This document shows, piece after piece, positions 11,062-21,311 of a stretch of 64,000 nucleotides of DNA (position 1 is its first letter; each line of letters begins with the position of its first letter). Position numbers and translations under genes: made by a program. Below the pieces are notes generated by a model. It was not told the DNA's origin. It saw nothing but the letters and a program-made list of their open reading frames with translations, and did not search any database. This stretch comes from Aplidium turbinatum (Eukaryota; Chordata; Ascidiacea; Aplousobranchia; Polyclinidae), in assembly GCA_918807975.1 (NCBI GenBank), contig OU964920.1, positions 45,661,979 to 45,725,978 of the forward strand, read 5' to 3'.

Positions 11062-12175
11062 TTAAGTGATGGATTCTCTATCAGCTGGTTGGCTTGTTAG
11101 AGCTAGAAAGTGGTTATTTCCATGATGATGATGATTGCGTATGAGCGATCTTTCCAGGCTAGATTGGAGGGCAGGAAATCTTCAGCCACTCAGCAGTCTC
11201 GTCGTCCAGGATTCTCAGACCATGCGCACCGTGTGGAGGCCGGTGGGTTAGGCAGTGGTGGATGACATGGTCTGCGGTCTGTTCTGTGGCACCACACTCG
11301 CATTCCGATGAAGGAGCCAGGCCCCACTTGTGCATGTCCGAACGAAAGCGGCCGACGCCAGTTCACAGGCGGTTAAGCCTGACCCACGCAAGCCTTGCGA
11401 GGGACATCCCTGGTGGACAGGGATCGGCGTCGGGTATGAAGTCACGGAGCGTGGAGGTGTGATCTTGCCACTCCGTGTTCCACATGTGGTTCGTCCAGTG
11501 TGCCGCACTTAAACCAAGTTCTTCTGCGTTCTTAAGGAGTTGTTGTGCGGCAGCCACAAAGGGGCGTCTTGATTTCAGCCGCTGCTTTATAGGTGGTGGT
11601 CTCTTGAATGTTGCATGGAGGAGATGGTCCGGGTCCAAAGCACGGCAAGCGAGAGAAATCGTGGCTCCTTTACGGCGTAGCTCAGCGGGTTGGATGCCTG
11701 CTAGGATGGGTAGGCAGTCCGTTGGAGTGGGACGCAGGCATCCAGTCACAGTACGCAGTGCGTCGTTGATGGCGGTACCAATCTGGTGGGTGTGAGAACT
11801 ACGACACCAGACCGGCGCGCAGTACTCAGCGGTGGAATGAACAAGAGCTAGGGTAGCTGTACGAAGAGTTTTAGCACCAGCTCCCCAGCCGGAACCCGCC
11901 AATCGCCTCAAAAGTGCGACGCGTGTAGATAGTTTTTTGCGCAGTGACTTTAAGTGCCGGCGGTACGTGAGTGACCTGTCCAGGGTTATGCCGAGGTATG
12001 TAGGTTCGGCACAGTAGGGCAGGCGTTCCCTGTGTTAACCTACAAGTAGGGCAGGCGTTCCCCATCAATCTTGATGTTTATCTCACGCTGTGCCTCCCGG
12101 TTGTTAAGGTGGAAGGCCGCCGTTATTTCCATGACATGGGTTCGATTACCACCCCTACCATTTGACTATTTTTTC
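11062..12175 (+). mobile_element. tRNA-like SINE head split by a LINE
   Basis: Left of the LINE is an A-box-like run (ctggttggcttgttagagc); right of it is a B-box-like run (tgggttcgattaccacccc). Without the LINE they would be spaced as in a tRNA promoter. It may be a SINE, or part of the MULE-like element that happens to resemble a tRNA. Confidence 0.45.
11126..12121 (-). mobile_element. 5'-truncated LINE, Jockey/CR1-like 3' region
   Basis: On the minus strand the frame 11911-11363 encodes LALVHSTAEYCAPVWC, GIQPAELRRKGATISLACRA and SLARLAWVRLNRL, the region after the reverse transcriptase in this LINE type. It is followed by the Cys/His run CECGATEQTADHVIHHC. A short duplication containing 'gggaacgcctgccctact' lies upstream at 12017-12067. 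The 3' end is a run of ATC triplets. A 13-bp target duplication gttatttccatga flanks it (11113-11125 and 12122-12134). The same family occurs at 57125-59900. Confidence 0.85.
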
Positions 12176-12359
12176 TTTTGCAACTACTAAATCAAGCTCA
12201 AAACAAGGTTTAGCTCTCTGGCTGAGTGTTAGAATGGTCACAACTGGACGATAGCCTCTTATAACATGTTCTGATTGGCGGAACGTAGCTTCTGATCGGT
12301 TCGAGGTTTCAGATGCAGTGGCAGAATTTTTTCTTGTTAAAGTGGCAACCATTTACACG

Positions 12360-12614
12360 AGAGAATATACATACATGAAATATACAAATGAAAAATGAGA
12401 GAATACATACAGGAAATCTGCAAAACAAATGCTGAGAAGTTACTTTCGTTGAAATCAATATCACCGATGTTATCCAAGTGTGAGGTTGGTTGAAAATTGA
12501 TAAACAATATTTACATTCCCGCCAGATGGCGCCAGCAAGGTCGTCCACATTGAATCGTAGTTGACATTTCATTCTCTGCACTAGTTGACGTTGAAAGTTT
12601 ATGTGAGTGGCCAG
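12360..12614. other. Unassigned sequence
   Basis: Nothing recognised between the MULE-like element and the degenerate tandem array. Confidence 0.4.
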
Positions 12615-13608
12615 ATATTAGCAGATGAACGGAGCGGTTGGTGCCGCTAGTTGGTTTTAAATCTAAAATCCGGGTTGCTGTCCATTCAATTATGACACAA
12701 TATAGTAAGCTACAATCCTGCACAAACAATGCGATCTTAGTGCATCAGAACAGCGCTATAGAATATACACCACATATCCTGCGCAACATGAAGTAGTGAA
12801 GGATTAATTACTAATCAAATTACAAACTGATCTACTCCAGAAGAGGTGCAATTAAATTGTCGTCGTTTGCGTCATAATCATGGATGCGGCTATTCATTCA
12901 CACTTCAACCTTCACACCAGTGGGCGGTAGAAGTGGCAACAAACTAGCAGAGGGATGAAAGGAGTTTTATAACTCTTAGTTAGTTGTAAAAGTTTCACCC
13001 TAAAACCTTTTCAATTTACGTGGTTATTACAACTTACAGTACAATTGCGCGCAAGCGATACAATCTAAATACAGTAAAATAGCCCTGCAGGGTGGATATA
13101 TGTTACATGTACTACAACAGATGACTAGAACGGTTGAAGCTGCCAGTCAGTTTTTAACTTGAAACCGCGTAGATATCGAAAATAAACTACAATTGTGCAC
13201 AAACAATGCAAGCTAAATACAACAGAAAAGCGCTACAAAATATACGCTACATACACTACGCATCACAATAGAATCAGTAAAGAATTAATTGCTCATCAAA
13301 TAGCACATTGAGCTGCTGGTTAGTTTAAAATCTGAAAACCGCGTTGCTGGCCATACGACAAAATGCAACACAAATCTAAATTTAGTGAAATTGTCATGCT
13401 GGGTAAATACTGCAGCCTACCACTGAAGATGAATGGAATGGTTGGTGCGGGTAGTTAGTTTTAAATCTTAAAACAATTTTTCTGTCACTGCAGTGATGAC
13501 ATGATAAAGAACAATTCTGCACAATCAATGCAATCTAAATACAGCAGAATAGCGCTACATATACTGCGCGACATAATGAAAGCAGTGAAGGATTAATACT
13601 AATCCAAC
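12615..13608. repeat. Degenerate tandem array, interrupted by the BEL element
   Basis: Units starting near 12626, 13120, 13310 and 13428 share 'gatgaa.gga..ggttg', a following run near 'agttttaaatct', 'gcacaa.caatgcaatcta' and 'gaaggattaat'. Spacing is irregular (roughly 120-500 bp) and copies are diverged. A further partial unit resumes after the BEL element at about 20085-20250, so that element inserted into the array. Confidence 0.6.
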
Positions 13609-14203
13609 TGTTCCAGACAATGGTTCACCTAATCAAACGTCATATAAAAACCGTTCAAGTCTACTGAATATTACGTCATGCAAGTTGCTAGAAAATGTGC
13701 CAAAATTGCACCATCATTAATAAGACTTGTGTCAAACCGGTTTAAACCTGTTTGGACCTGTTTGGGCCTGTTTCGGTTTGAAACCTGTTTAAACATGAAT
13801 ACATTGGATTACTAGCTTTGGACACCTGTTTTGAATTGCGTGACAATGTCTTCATTTATTGCGTCACAGTTACTTTCTACGTGAATTTGAGATATTGATA
13901 TCTATTCTGGTCATTCGTGAAATGGTTGCTTGAGAGTTAGTCGCACATTTAACTGTTGGCTTAGTGCTTGCTAGCTGGACAAAAGTTCCGTCTTTTATCC
14001 AAGTAATCTGTATTGTAGTGACAGTTTTAGTGGTGTATCGCGTTGCACCCCATTTCGATAGCCGCGGGCTAATTTTACAGGAATACACTGTTTGAAAAGA
14101 AGTTCAAGTGTGTGTTTCTTCGGTCATTATATACAGACGAACGGATTCGGGAATCTTACGTTACAATTTTCCCACGAAGAATTATGGTTTACCGCTGTGA
14201 CTA
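13609..14203 (+). repeat. 5' LTR of the BEL/Pao element
   Basis: 595 bp starting TGTTCCAGAC. It is the same as the 3' LTR apart from one base near its right end. A run of 'cctgttt' repeats lies near 13750. Confidence 0.92.
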
Positions 14204-14707
14204 TAAAAAATAAAAGACGATTCTCTGGCTAGTGTTTGTACAGAAGCACAGGCAAGACATAAAAAATAATAAAGACGTGGCTTGTTAGCTGGTAGGCCAA
14301 GAAGCACTAGAAGCACAAAAAAATAAAAGACGAAGTTGTTGGTTGGTAGGCTACAAAAGCAAAGAAATAATAAAAGAAGATCTTATTGGTTGGTAGTCTA
14401 CAGAAGCAAAGAAACTTGGAGACATTTCTTCTCGGTTGGTACTGAAGAAAAATAACTTTGACATTCATTGGCAAGAAAGAAGATTAAAGGCAATCCATCT
14501 GTGCTTGAAGATTCAAGTCGAAGAATCCAAGCAAGTTTTGTGGACGTTTGGACTTCACATACTCGTACAGCTACGGTATCGTGCATTTAAATTCTTTTTT
14601 GTATATTTTACGGTCTTTGCAGTTAAGTTTTTTATAACTACTGTAATAATTTTGTGTGTTTGTGTAACTTAATTTTTTAATTGTTAAATTTAGCCCCAAC
14701 ATTTAAT
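14204..14707 (+). other. BEL/Pao leader with imperfect tandem repeats
   Basis: From about 14204 to 14410 a unit of roughly 60 bp recurs about four times, each with 'ataaaagac'-like and 'ggttggtaggctac'-like runs. The primer-binding site should lie at its left end, but I could not match it to a particular tRNA. Confidence 0.6.
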
Positions 14708-17389
14708 ATGTCTACACTCGGTGGCGACAGGGACTCGACCGCCGTCGACTCGACTGAGTTTAAGCCTGATGATGTTCTTTGCGGTCGGGCAGGCCATTCT
14801 GGGGAGGGACCCAGTAACGATGAGGCTAAGTCAGTTCGAGAGGCCCGGCATCTTAGGCGGGATATTTTGACTCAAATTGGGGAACTTTCTGTAGCCCTAG
14901 GTTCTTTGAGTGATAAGCAGGAACTGTTAATTTTTAGATCTAAGTTCTCTACTTTGGAAGAGGATTTACGGCATTTCCATGCTTTTTTGACTAAAATTTT
15001 TAACTCTGCAATCTTGGCAGAACTTCGTGATAGGGTAGACCCCGAATTTAACTCGTTGAAAAATAACTTCGAACAAAAAGAAAGTGAGTTCTCAGATAGG
15101 TTGGATGCTGACATACATCCTGAGGATAGCGCCTCAAATGTAAGCACTAGGATGTCTGAGAGCTCGTCACGGATAGTTGCACAAATTAACCTACAGTTAA
15201 GACGAGAGGAGCTCCAGATCCAAGCTGAGGCCGAAGCTAGAGCTGCTGAGGCCATCGCAAGAGCTGAGGCCATAAGAGCTGAGGCCATACGAGCTGAGGC
15301 TGCCGCAAGAGCTGAGGCCGACGCGAGAGCTGAGGCCGCACGAGCAGAGGCTGCCGCGAGAGCTGCTGAGGCCGACGCGAGAGCTGAGGCCGCACGAGCA
15401 GAGGCTGCCGCGAGAGCTGAGGCCGAAGCGAGAGCTGCTGAGTACGCACTCAAAGACGCTCAGTTGAGGGCCGAACAACGTAAAGAGGTAGTTTTAGCTG
15501 AATATCGTTCTGAGTTGGGCTCCCGGCGTAGCTCTAGGAAGGGCTCTTCTAGGCATTCCAGAAGTGAACATCAATCGCAGTTTAATTTACCTAACCTTTT
15601 CCAGACGCCTGTTCAATCTGTAAGTAGACCTGTACAATCCACATGTTTTTCAGCTGTTTCAGGAGGTCTCAGGGCCGCGGCTAAGGGTCTTCCGAAGGCT
15701 GTAGAGCCAAGGTCTGCAAATTACAACCGAACTCCTCCCCCAGAGCGTACAGGTCACGGGGCCGCCATTAGCAGTAATGCTATGCCCCCTTCACAGTTTT
15801 CAGCGCCGCTAGTTTTTGATCGCCCAGCTACACGTAATTTGGGTGGTTGTGAGAGGCGTATCGCGTCTCCTGATTTTAACGTGTGTGAGGATCGTGATCG
15901 GGCTGTGCATGTGACTCAGCCCCTTAAGGGATATAGCTTGTCTTCTCCCGCTAAATCGAGTTCTCAACAGCAGGATTGCTTTTTTGAATACCAAAATAGT
16001 AGGACGTTCTTCGATAAGGCGGCCTTGATTGGTTACGATGGTAATAATATGCCATTTGTCTTCTTTAAAAATCGTGTTATGGCCTTGATGGCAGCTTCGC
16101 CCTTTAAGGGAACTCGTTTGACTTTGTTGCAAGCAGCTTGTGTTAGAACAGCTGCACAAACGATTGCTAATTTGGTTTCCGACACTCCTGGCTTGTCACA
16201 GGAAGACAGGATAGAAATGTCGTTAGCTCGCTTGTCCCAACGTTTTGGAGTTCGTGGAGGTCTTTTCGCAGAACCAGAAATTAGAAAGTATCGCTATGGT
16301 AGCAAATTGACTTCTATCTCTTCCAGTGATTTGAAAGAGTTTAAAGATGAATTGTCGCAGTGTTTGCTTTACGCGAAAGCTTATGGTCAGCGTGATAAAT
16401 TAGAAGGACGTTTTGTTTTGGATTTGGCTAAGCGACTCCCGTTTGACGCTAAGCAGCGTTATCTTGACTTTTTAGGTGATCAGTATGGTAGCACTGAGGA
16501 ACCTACTTTTCAGAGTTTGTTTGATTTTGTAGTACGGGAGGAAACGCGCAAGTCGACTGATTTTAGCATTATGCTAATGGGCGATTCTGGTGAGTCGCAG
16601 CATTTTAAAAAGTTTGGCAAAGGAAAATTGCCTTCATGTCCGGTTAGGCAGACGTCTGTAAAACCCCATGATAATGTCATGTCAGGAAGTTCGCAGTACT
16701 CGACTGCAGTTGGCGCACCGCGCGGTGGTGAGGCTAGACGAAAAGACCTGCCGGCATGTATTTGTTGTTCGTCACGTGGTCAAGTTGAATATCATTTTTT
16801 GTCTAATTGTAAAGAATTTTTGCGCTTGACACCTAAAGATCGGAGAGATGTCATTGTGAAAGCTGGCAAATGCTTGAATTGTTTGCGCCAGCATATGGTT
16901 AGAGACTGTAATCATGCAAATAACTGTCGTAAGTGTGGACCTACCAACGATAGGAAACACTATTTTCTTCTGCATGATTTTTATGTGACGTCACGTGATT
17001 CTCTGGATTTGGTCGGTAAAGATGATGCTCGTGCCAGAGTTCCTGTGCGTAATGTTAAGATTGGAAATGTTAAAGCAGCCTTTAACCGCGTTACTGCTGC
17101 TCGTGTTTTGAATCCAATGACTGGCAAATCGAAGTTGGTGTATTGTCAGCATGATCCTGGTTCGCAGTTGACCTTTGTTTCGAGTGACTTGGTGTGCGAA
17201 CTTGGTCTTAAACCGTATGATAAAGCGTCGTTTAAAATGGATACTCTGGCTGGTCAGAAATCTACTTGTGCTGAACTTGTTAAACTCAACATTCAGTCGT
17301 TAGAGACGAATGAACTGTTTTGTGATATAACTTCGGTGGTTAACCCAGCTTGGGCTGACGATGTTAAGACTATAAATTCAGTCTCGTGA
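14708..17389 (+). CDS. BEL/Pao gag-like region with protease-like end
   Basis: An open frame of about 890 residues; ATG at 14708 is the first in-frame ATG. In order: a charged N-terminal region with predicted coiled coil; an Ala/Glu/Arg-rich repeat (bases 15231-15440); a basic Ser-rich linker; a capsid-like domain of the type called DUF1759 (FFDKAALIGYDGNNMPFVFF, then RYGSKLTSISSSDLKEF); a Cys/His cluster (CICC...CLNCLRQH...CRKC); and the start of an aspartic-protease region (HDPGSQLTFVSSDL). As a fossil element it is described only by its parts. Confidence 0.85.
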   Translation: MSTLGGDRDSTAVDSTEFKPDDVLCGRAGHSGEGPSNDEAKSVREARHLRRDILTQIGELSVALGSLSDKQELLIFRSKFSTLEEDLRHFHAFLTKIFNSAILAELRDRVDPEFNSLKNNFEQKESEFSDRLDADIHPEDSASNVSTRMSESSSRIVAQINLQLRREELQIQAEAEARAAEAIARAEAIRAEAIRAEAAARAEADARAEAARAEAAARAAEADARAEAARAEAAARAEAEARAAEYALKDAQLRAEQRKEVVLAEYRSELGSRRSSRKGSSRHSRSEHQSQFNLPNLFQTPVQSVSRPVQSTCFSAVSGGLRAAAKGLPKAVEPRSANYNRTPPPERTGHGAAISSNAMPPSQFSAPLVFDRPATRNLGGCERRIASPDFNVCEDRDRAVHVTQPLKGYSLSSPAKSSSQQQDCFFEYQNSRTFFDKAALIGYDGNNMPFVFFKNRVMALMAASPFKGTRLTLLQAACVRTAAQTIANLVSDTPGLSQEDRIEMSLARLSQRFGVRGGLFAEPEIRKYRYGSKLTSISSSDLKEFKDELSQCLLYAKAYGQRDKLEGRFVLDLAKRLPFDAKQRYLDFLGDQYGSTEEPTFQSLFDFVVREETRKSTDFSIMLMGDSGESQHFKKFGKGKLPSCPVRQTSVKPHDNVMSGSSQYSTAVGAPRGGEARRKDLPACICCSSRGQVEYHFLSNCKEFLRLTPKDRRDVIVKAGKCLNCLRQHMVRDCNHANNCRKCGPTNDRKHYFLLHDFYVTSRDSLDLVGKDDARARVPVRNVKIGNVKAAFNRVTAARVLNPMTGKSKLVYCQHDPGSQLTFVSSDLVCELGLKPYDKASFKMDTLAGQKSTCAELVKLNIQSLETNELFCDITSVVNPAWADDVKTINSVS

Positions 17390-17481
17390 TATGGAAATAG
17401 CAGACCTGAATAAAGTCATTCAGGATTTGACTTTGCAAAATGAAACCTGTGAATTGTCTCGCAATGGCTGACGATGTTAAG

Positions 17482-17795
17482 TCGGCAGCAGTGGCCGAGT
17501 GGTTAGCGCGTTGGGCTCGCAGTCGAGAGCCTGCATGTTCGACTCCAGCCACCCGCACTTGCTGTTGTTTCTCTGGGCAAGAAACTTTACGATAATTGCC
17601 TCTACCCAGTGATCGATTTCGAGTAATGGGTAGTACCAAATTTAAGTCATAAGTAGAGTAGACAACCGGAAAACCAGACATTGCTGTCGGCTGCAGCGTG
17701 GGTCAGGTGTATGTCGGAAGGCGTACACCGATGCATAGCGCTCAAGTCCGCTTTCCCGCAATGCAGGATAAAGATAAACAAACAAAACAAAAACA
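17482..17795 (+). mobile_element. SINE family 1, full copy inside the BEL element
   Basis: The head is tRNA-like, with an A box in 'gtggccgagtggttagcgcg' and a B box at 'gttcgactccagcc', most like a Ser/Leu-type tRNA. The body is shared with 7931-8170, and the tail is 'aaacaaacaaaacaaaaac'. The copy has both Pol III promoter boxes and looks whole. Confidence 0.88.
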
Positions 17796-17809
17796 AGACT
17801 TTACCACAT

Positions 17810-19177
17810 AAGCAGGATTTAAGTAGTTTCCGTCATTTTCATGACGTGAATATGTTTCATTTGAATGATTGTAGTACTGTAGATGTACTGATTGGAAACG
17901 ACAACGCTTATTTGATGTGGACAAAAGAAGAACGTGTTGGGGAAAATCGCAGTGAACCGCATGCTTTACTCACTCCTCTCGGTTGGTTGGCTTGTGGTGG
18001 TAAGTCACCCTTAGTTGAAAGCGTTGCGAAAGTGTGCAGAGTGCAGACGTCTTCAGAGTCGGATGTCATCTCTGGCTTTCAGCGTAAAATTCAGTCTCGT
18101 GATATGGAAATAGCAGACCTGAATAAAGTCATTCAGGATTTGACTTTGCAAAATGAAACCTGTGAATTGTCTCGCAATGATATTTTGGCTAGAGAACTTG
18201 TCGAACCGAATATTGAGTTGAAAGATGGTCGATTTGAGATACCTGTTCCGTTGAAGGAAGATATTGATCTACCTAACAATTTTGTGTTGGCGTCAGATAG
18301 AGCTGCTGCTTTAAGAAAAAAAGCTTTAAAACAACCTGAACTTCGTGATTTCCTTACTGACACCATGAAAGATCTTCAATCTAATGGCTATATTGAGCGT
18401 GCGGGTGAAGCAGGAAATGTCAAGGGATTTGAATGGTATTCACCATACTTTGTGAGGTCACAATTAAAAAAGCATATTGTTTACTATGGCAAGTCTGAAT
18501 TTCGAGGAACTTGTGTTAATGATGTAATGTTTTCTTGTCCTGATTTGTTAAACCTTCTGGCAGATGTCTTGGCTAGATTTCGGCTTGGTAGGTTTGGTTT
18601 TATGGCCGATGTGATTAAATACTTTTTTCACATTTTGGACTCTTCATTACGCAAGCCTAATTTCATTGAACTGCTTACGTACACAGGCAGTGCCGTTGGG
18701 ATCGTGAACGAACGCCCTTTGGTACCTTTGAGTGACGACCCTAGGGATTTTACTGTCATCACCCCTGCCTCACTTTTGACCCCATACTTAGACCCATACT
18801 GTGCTGTTGGGCAACCACATGATCGTGACCAATTAAGAAGGGATTATCGGTTCAATTTGTCACTTTCTCAGCAGTTTTGGAGTAAATGGATCGATTTTTA
18901 CTTGCCAGGTCTTCAGGGCCGGAAAAAATGGCTAAAAATGGCCGAGAATTTGGAGCCTGGTCAACTTGTAGTGGTAGGTTCTCTCCAAGACATTGGTAAA
19001 CGTGGGAAGTATCAACTTGGGAGGGTGCATGAGGTAGTTCCACAAATTAGGAAAGGGAAGCCTGTGGTTCGTAGAGCCAAAGTTGCCGTCTGCAACTATG
19101 ATGAGAGTACGGGGAAAGTGAAAGTAGACTACGTGTTGAGGGATATTTCGTGCCTCGCCCCCGTAAAGAACACCTAA
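17810..19177 (+). pseudogene. BEL/Pao pol remnant
   Basis: Recognisable parts are a peptidase A17-like stretch (VDVLIGNDNAYLMW, TPLGWLACGG), the opening of a Pao-type reverse transcriptase (VNDVMFSCPDLLNLLADVL), and the integrase C-terminal tail (QQFWSKWIDFYLPGLQGRKK, LAPVKN). Pol is much shorter than in a complete BEL/Pao element. It is broken and is described only as a fossil. Confidence 0.82.
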
Positions 19178-19484
19178 GTGTTAGGGTTTGAGCCTGGTTT
19201 TGTCTGCGGTGGCCGATACTTGTCTGAGCCCAGAACAGTCGGTTATTATCGCAACAATTGTATATAGCGTCATTCAGCGTGTACCTATGGTACCAATTTC
19301 ATGTATCGTCGTGTATTATTCGTATTGCTGTTCATTCTTTGCATGCCCTTTGTATTTGCGTATTAACTTAAACGTGAGTGATTCAAACAATTTGTGTATC
19401 ATGTGTTTTTATTCATTGGCTCACAATTGTCGTCAATTCTTTTTTAGTTATGCCATGTCAGACTGTCATAACTAGGAGCCGCTA

Positions 19485-20079
19485 TGTTCCAGACAATGGT
19501 TCACCTAATCAAACGTCATATAAAAACCGTTCAAGTCTACTGAATATTACGTCATGCAAGTTGCTAGAAAATGTGCCAAAATTGCACCATCATTAATAAG
19601 ACTTGTGTCAAACCGGTTTAAACCTGTTTGGACCTGTTTGGGCCTGTTTCGGTTTGAAACCTGTTTAAACATGAATACATTGGATTACTAGCTTTGGACA
19701 CCTGTTTTGAATTGCGTGACAATGTCTTCATTTATTGCGTCACAGTTACTTTCTACGTGAATTTGAGATATTGATATCTATTCTGGTCATTCGTGAAATG
19801 GTTGCTTGAGAGTTAGTCGCACATTTAACTGTTGGCTTAGTGCTTGCTAGCTGGACAAAAGTTCCGTCTTTTATCCAAGTAATCTGTATTGTAGTGACAG
19901 TTTTAGTGGTGTATCGCGTTGCACCCCATTTCGATAGCCGCGGGCTAATTTTACAGGAATACACTGTTTGAAAAGAAGTTCAAGTGTGTGTTTCTTCGGT
20001 CATTATATACAGACGAACGGATTCGGGAATCTTACGTTACAATTTTCCCACGAAGAATTATGGTTTACCGCTGTGACCA
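19485..20079 (+). repeat. 3' LTR of the BEL/Pao element
   Basis: 595 bp starting TGTTCCAGAC and ending in CA, followed by the target duplication ccaac. Confidence 0.92.
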
Positions 20080-20084
20080 CCAAC

Positions 20085-20963
20085 TACATGTTAATCTACC
20101 ACAACAGATGAAATGCATGGCAACGTTGTATGCTTCATAACCATGCGGCCATTGATGTGACAGCAATGCTTCCACAAATGAATCATAATAGATCGTTCAA
20201 TCTTTACATTAGTGGGCATTAGAGACAAACTTAAAGCAAACTCTAAACCAATATTTCTGCGTTGACATAAAATAGACTAATATTGGCTATCTTTGAACGT
20301 GGTGTAGAACATGCTTGGCGTTTTGCCTATATGGTTCTAGTATATAAAAAACACAATAGCTTATTCTGAAGCAAAATTCGTCTCCAAGAAAGTTATTGGG
20401 CTTTATTGGAAAGTATTATGACGTTACAGTTATGATCGATATTGGTTTTGTGGAAAATAGTTTACAGGTTCAATAATCAAAAAAAGTTGATCAGATTTTG
20501 AAAGCTCTATTGACTTTGATAGGAAGCGTGATGACTTACAAAATCAACAGAAATTTATTTGCACAGTGCAGAAGACCATGCTTATTTTTTCACTTGGGTT
20601 TATCATGTTGTTATGTACTTGAATAATCAATCTTATATGACTTCACGATAAAATAATATGATGAAGACATGTTTCAACGTTATTTCCAGAAACATATAAA
20701 ATAGACAACTTCTTACTGAAATTGGATAAGATTATTCAAAGAAATAGTATTTATATTTGATGCACATGCTTTTGGTTCGAAATTACTCAGTTTGTGTTTG
20801 AACGTTATCCAAACACTTACGATCTCCTAAATTTGTTGATTATGACGTTATATGTTAGTCAGAGATTATAAACAAATGACGTTACAAATATATTTATCGA
20901 TTAAAAGTATTTTAGTTCAGCAGACTCTAAACTTCTTTCTTGTTTGCCTCTTTGTCGCGCAGC
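20085..20963 (-). other. 3' flank of the GTPase gene, partly array-derived
   Basis: The first ~165 bp resume the degenerate array that the BEL element interrupts. The rest is AT-rich and would hold the 3' untranslated region of the minus-strand gene. No other gene was seen. Confidence 0.45.
20554..20559 (-). terminator. Candidate polyadenylation signal
   Basis: The minus strand reads AATAAA about 405 bp downstream of the stop codon at 20964. A second AATAAA lies near 20402. Such hexamers are common in AT-rich DNA, so neither is certain. Confidence 0.25.
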
Positions 20964-21311
20964 TCATTCGTCTGTTTCAGATCCATCTTCTGAACCATCC
21001 TTGAAAGACTCAAATTTTTTTACAATAAAAGCTTGACCAAGATTTCCAGGCATAGCAGCCAATCCAGAAAGAACGTTTTTCCTGACTTTATATTTCATCC
21101 ATGGTCCAACCCTTTGAATCAAATAAGGTTTTCTTTCCTGATTTTTCCTTTGTACTTCAATAAACTCCTTATCCAAAGACTCTTCGAGTCGGTTTAATTT
21201 TGATGGTTTCAATTTTCCAAATTTGATATCAAATTTTTTTAGGCGTTCGCTGCGTAGAATTTCGTGAGAATTTTGTAATAAATTTTCCCGTACATACCCT
21301 TCCGAACAACC
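20964..21311 (-). CDS. Terminal exon: module 5 second half and C-terminus
   Basis: Residues 517-631 and stop TGA. The acceptor is ttgcag at 21312-21317. It begins GCSEGYVRENLLQNSHEILR, aligning with the long exons of modules 1-4, continues through LNRLEESLDKEFIEVQRKNQ (second long helix), and adds a private tail, PYLIQRVGPWMKYKVRKNVL, ending in acidic Gly/Ser/Asp/Glu residues. Confidence 0.88.
   Translation of the reverse strand, partial: GCSEGYVRENLLQNSHEILRSERLKKFDIKFGKLKPSKLNRLEESLDKEFIEVQRKNQERKPYLIQRVGPWMKYKVRKNVLSGLAAMPGNLGQAFIVKKFESFKDGSEDGSETDE

Larger units (their letters stand above)
10938..12350. mobile_element. MULE-like element with ~60-bp inverted ends
   Basis: The left end 10938-10997 and right end 12291-12350 are inverted repeats of about 60 bp with few differences, starting GGTAGCCACTTTAACAAG and GGTTGCCACTTTAACAAG. 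The flanks carry an identical 9-bp direct repeat, atttacacg (10929-10937 and 12351-12359). Long inverted ends with a 9-bp duplication are typical of Mutator-like elements. No transposase is present. A LINE (11126-12121) is inserted inside; without it the element is about 400 bp. Confidence 0.85.
13609..20079 (+). mobile_element. BEL/Pao LTR retrotransposon (broken)
   Basis: Two 595-bp LTRs bound the element and a 5-bp target duplication ccaac lies outside them (13604-13608 and 20080-20084), the length usual for BEL/Pao. Parts in order are LTR, leader, gag, protease-like region, the start of reverse transcriptase, the integrase C-terminal tail, and LTR. The coding region looks broken in about three places. 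A tRNA-derived SINE is inserted in it. By eye the LTRs differ at one base, so the insertion is young. Confidence 0.92.

Noticed and set aside
11363-11911. A 182-residue minus-strand frame that looks like a host gene
   Set aside because: Its motifs (STAEYCAPVW, GIQPAELRRK) belong to a LINE, and it is flanked by a 13-bp target duplication.
14872-15453. Alanine/serine-rich open frames on the minus strand across the BEL gag
   Set aside because: They mirror the GC-rich gag tandem repeat on the plus strand; low complexity and no domain.
17482-17560. A functional tRNA gene
   Set aside because: It has Pol III boxes but no proper cloverleaf or acceptor stem, and runs into a SINE body found elsewhere.
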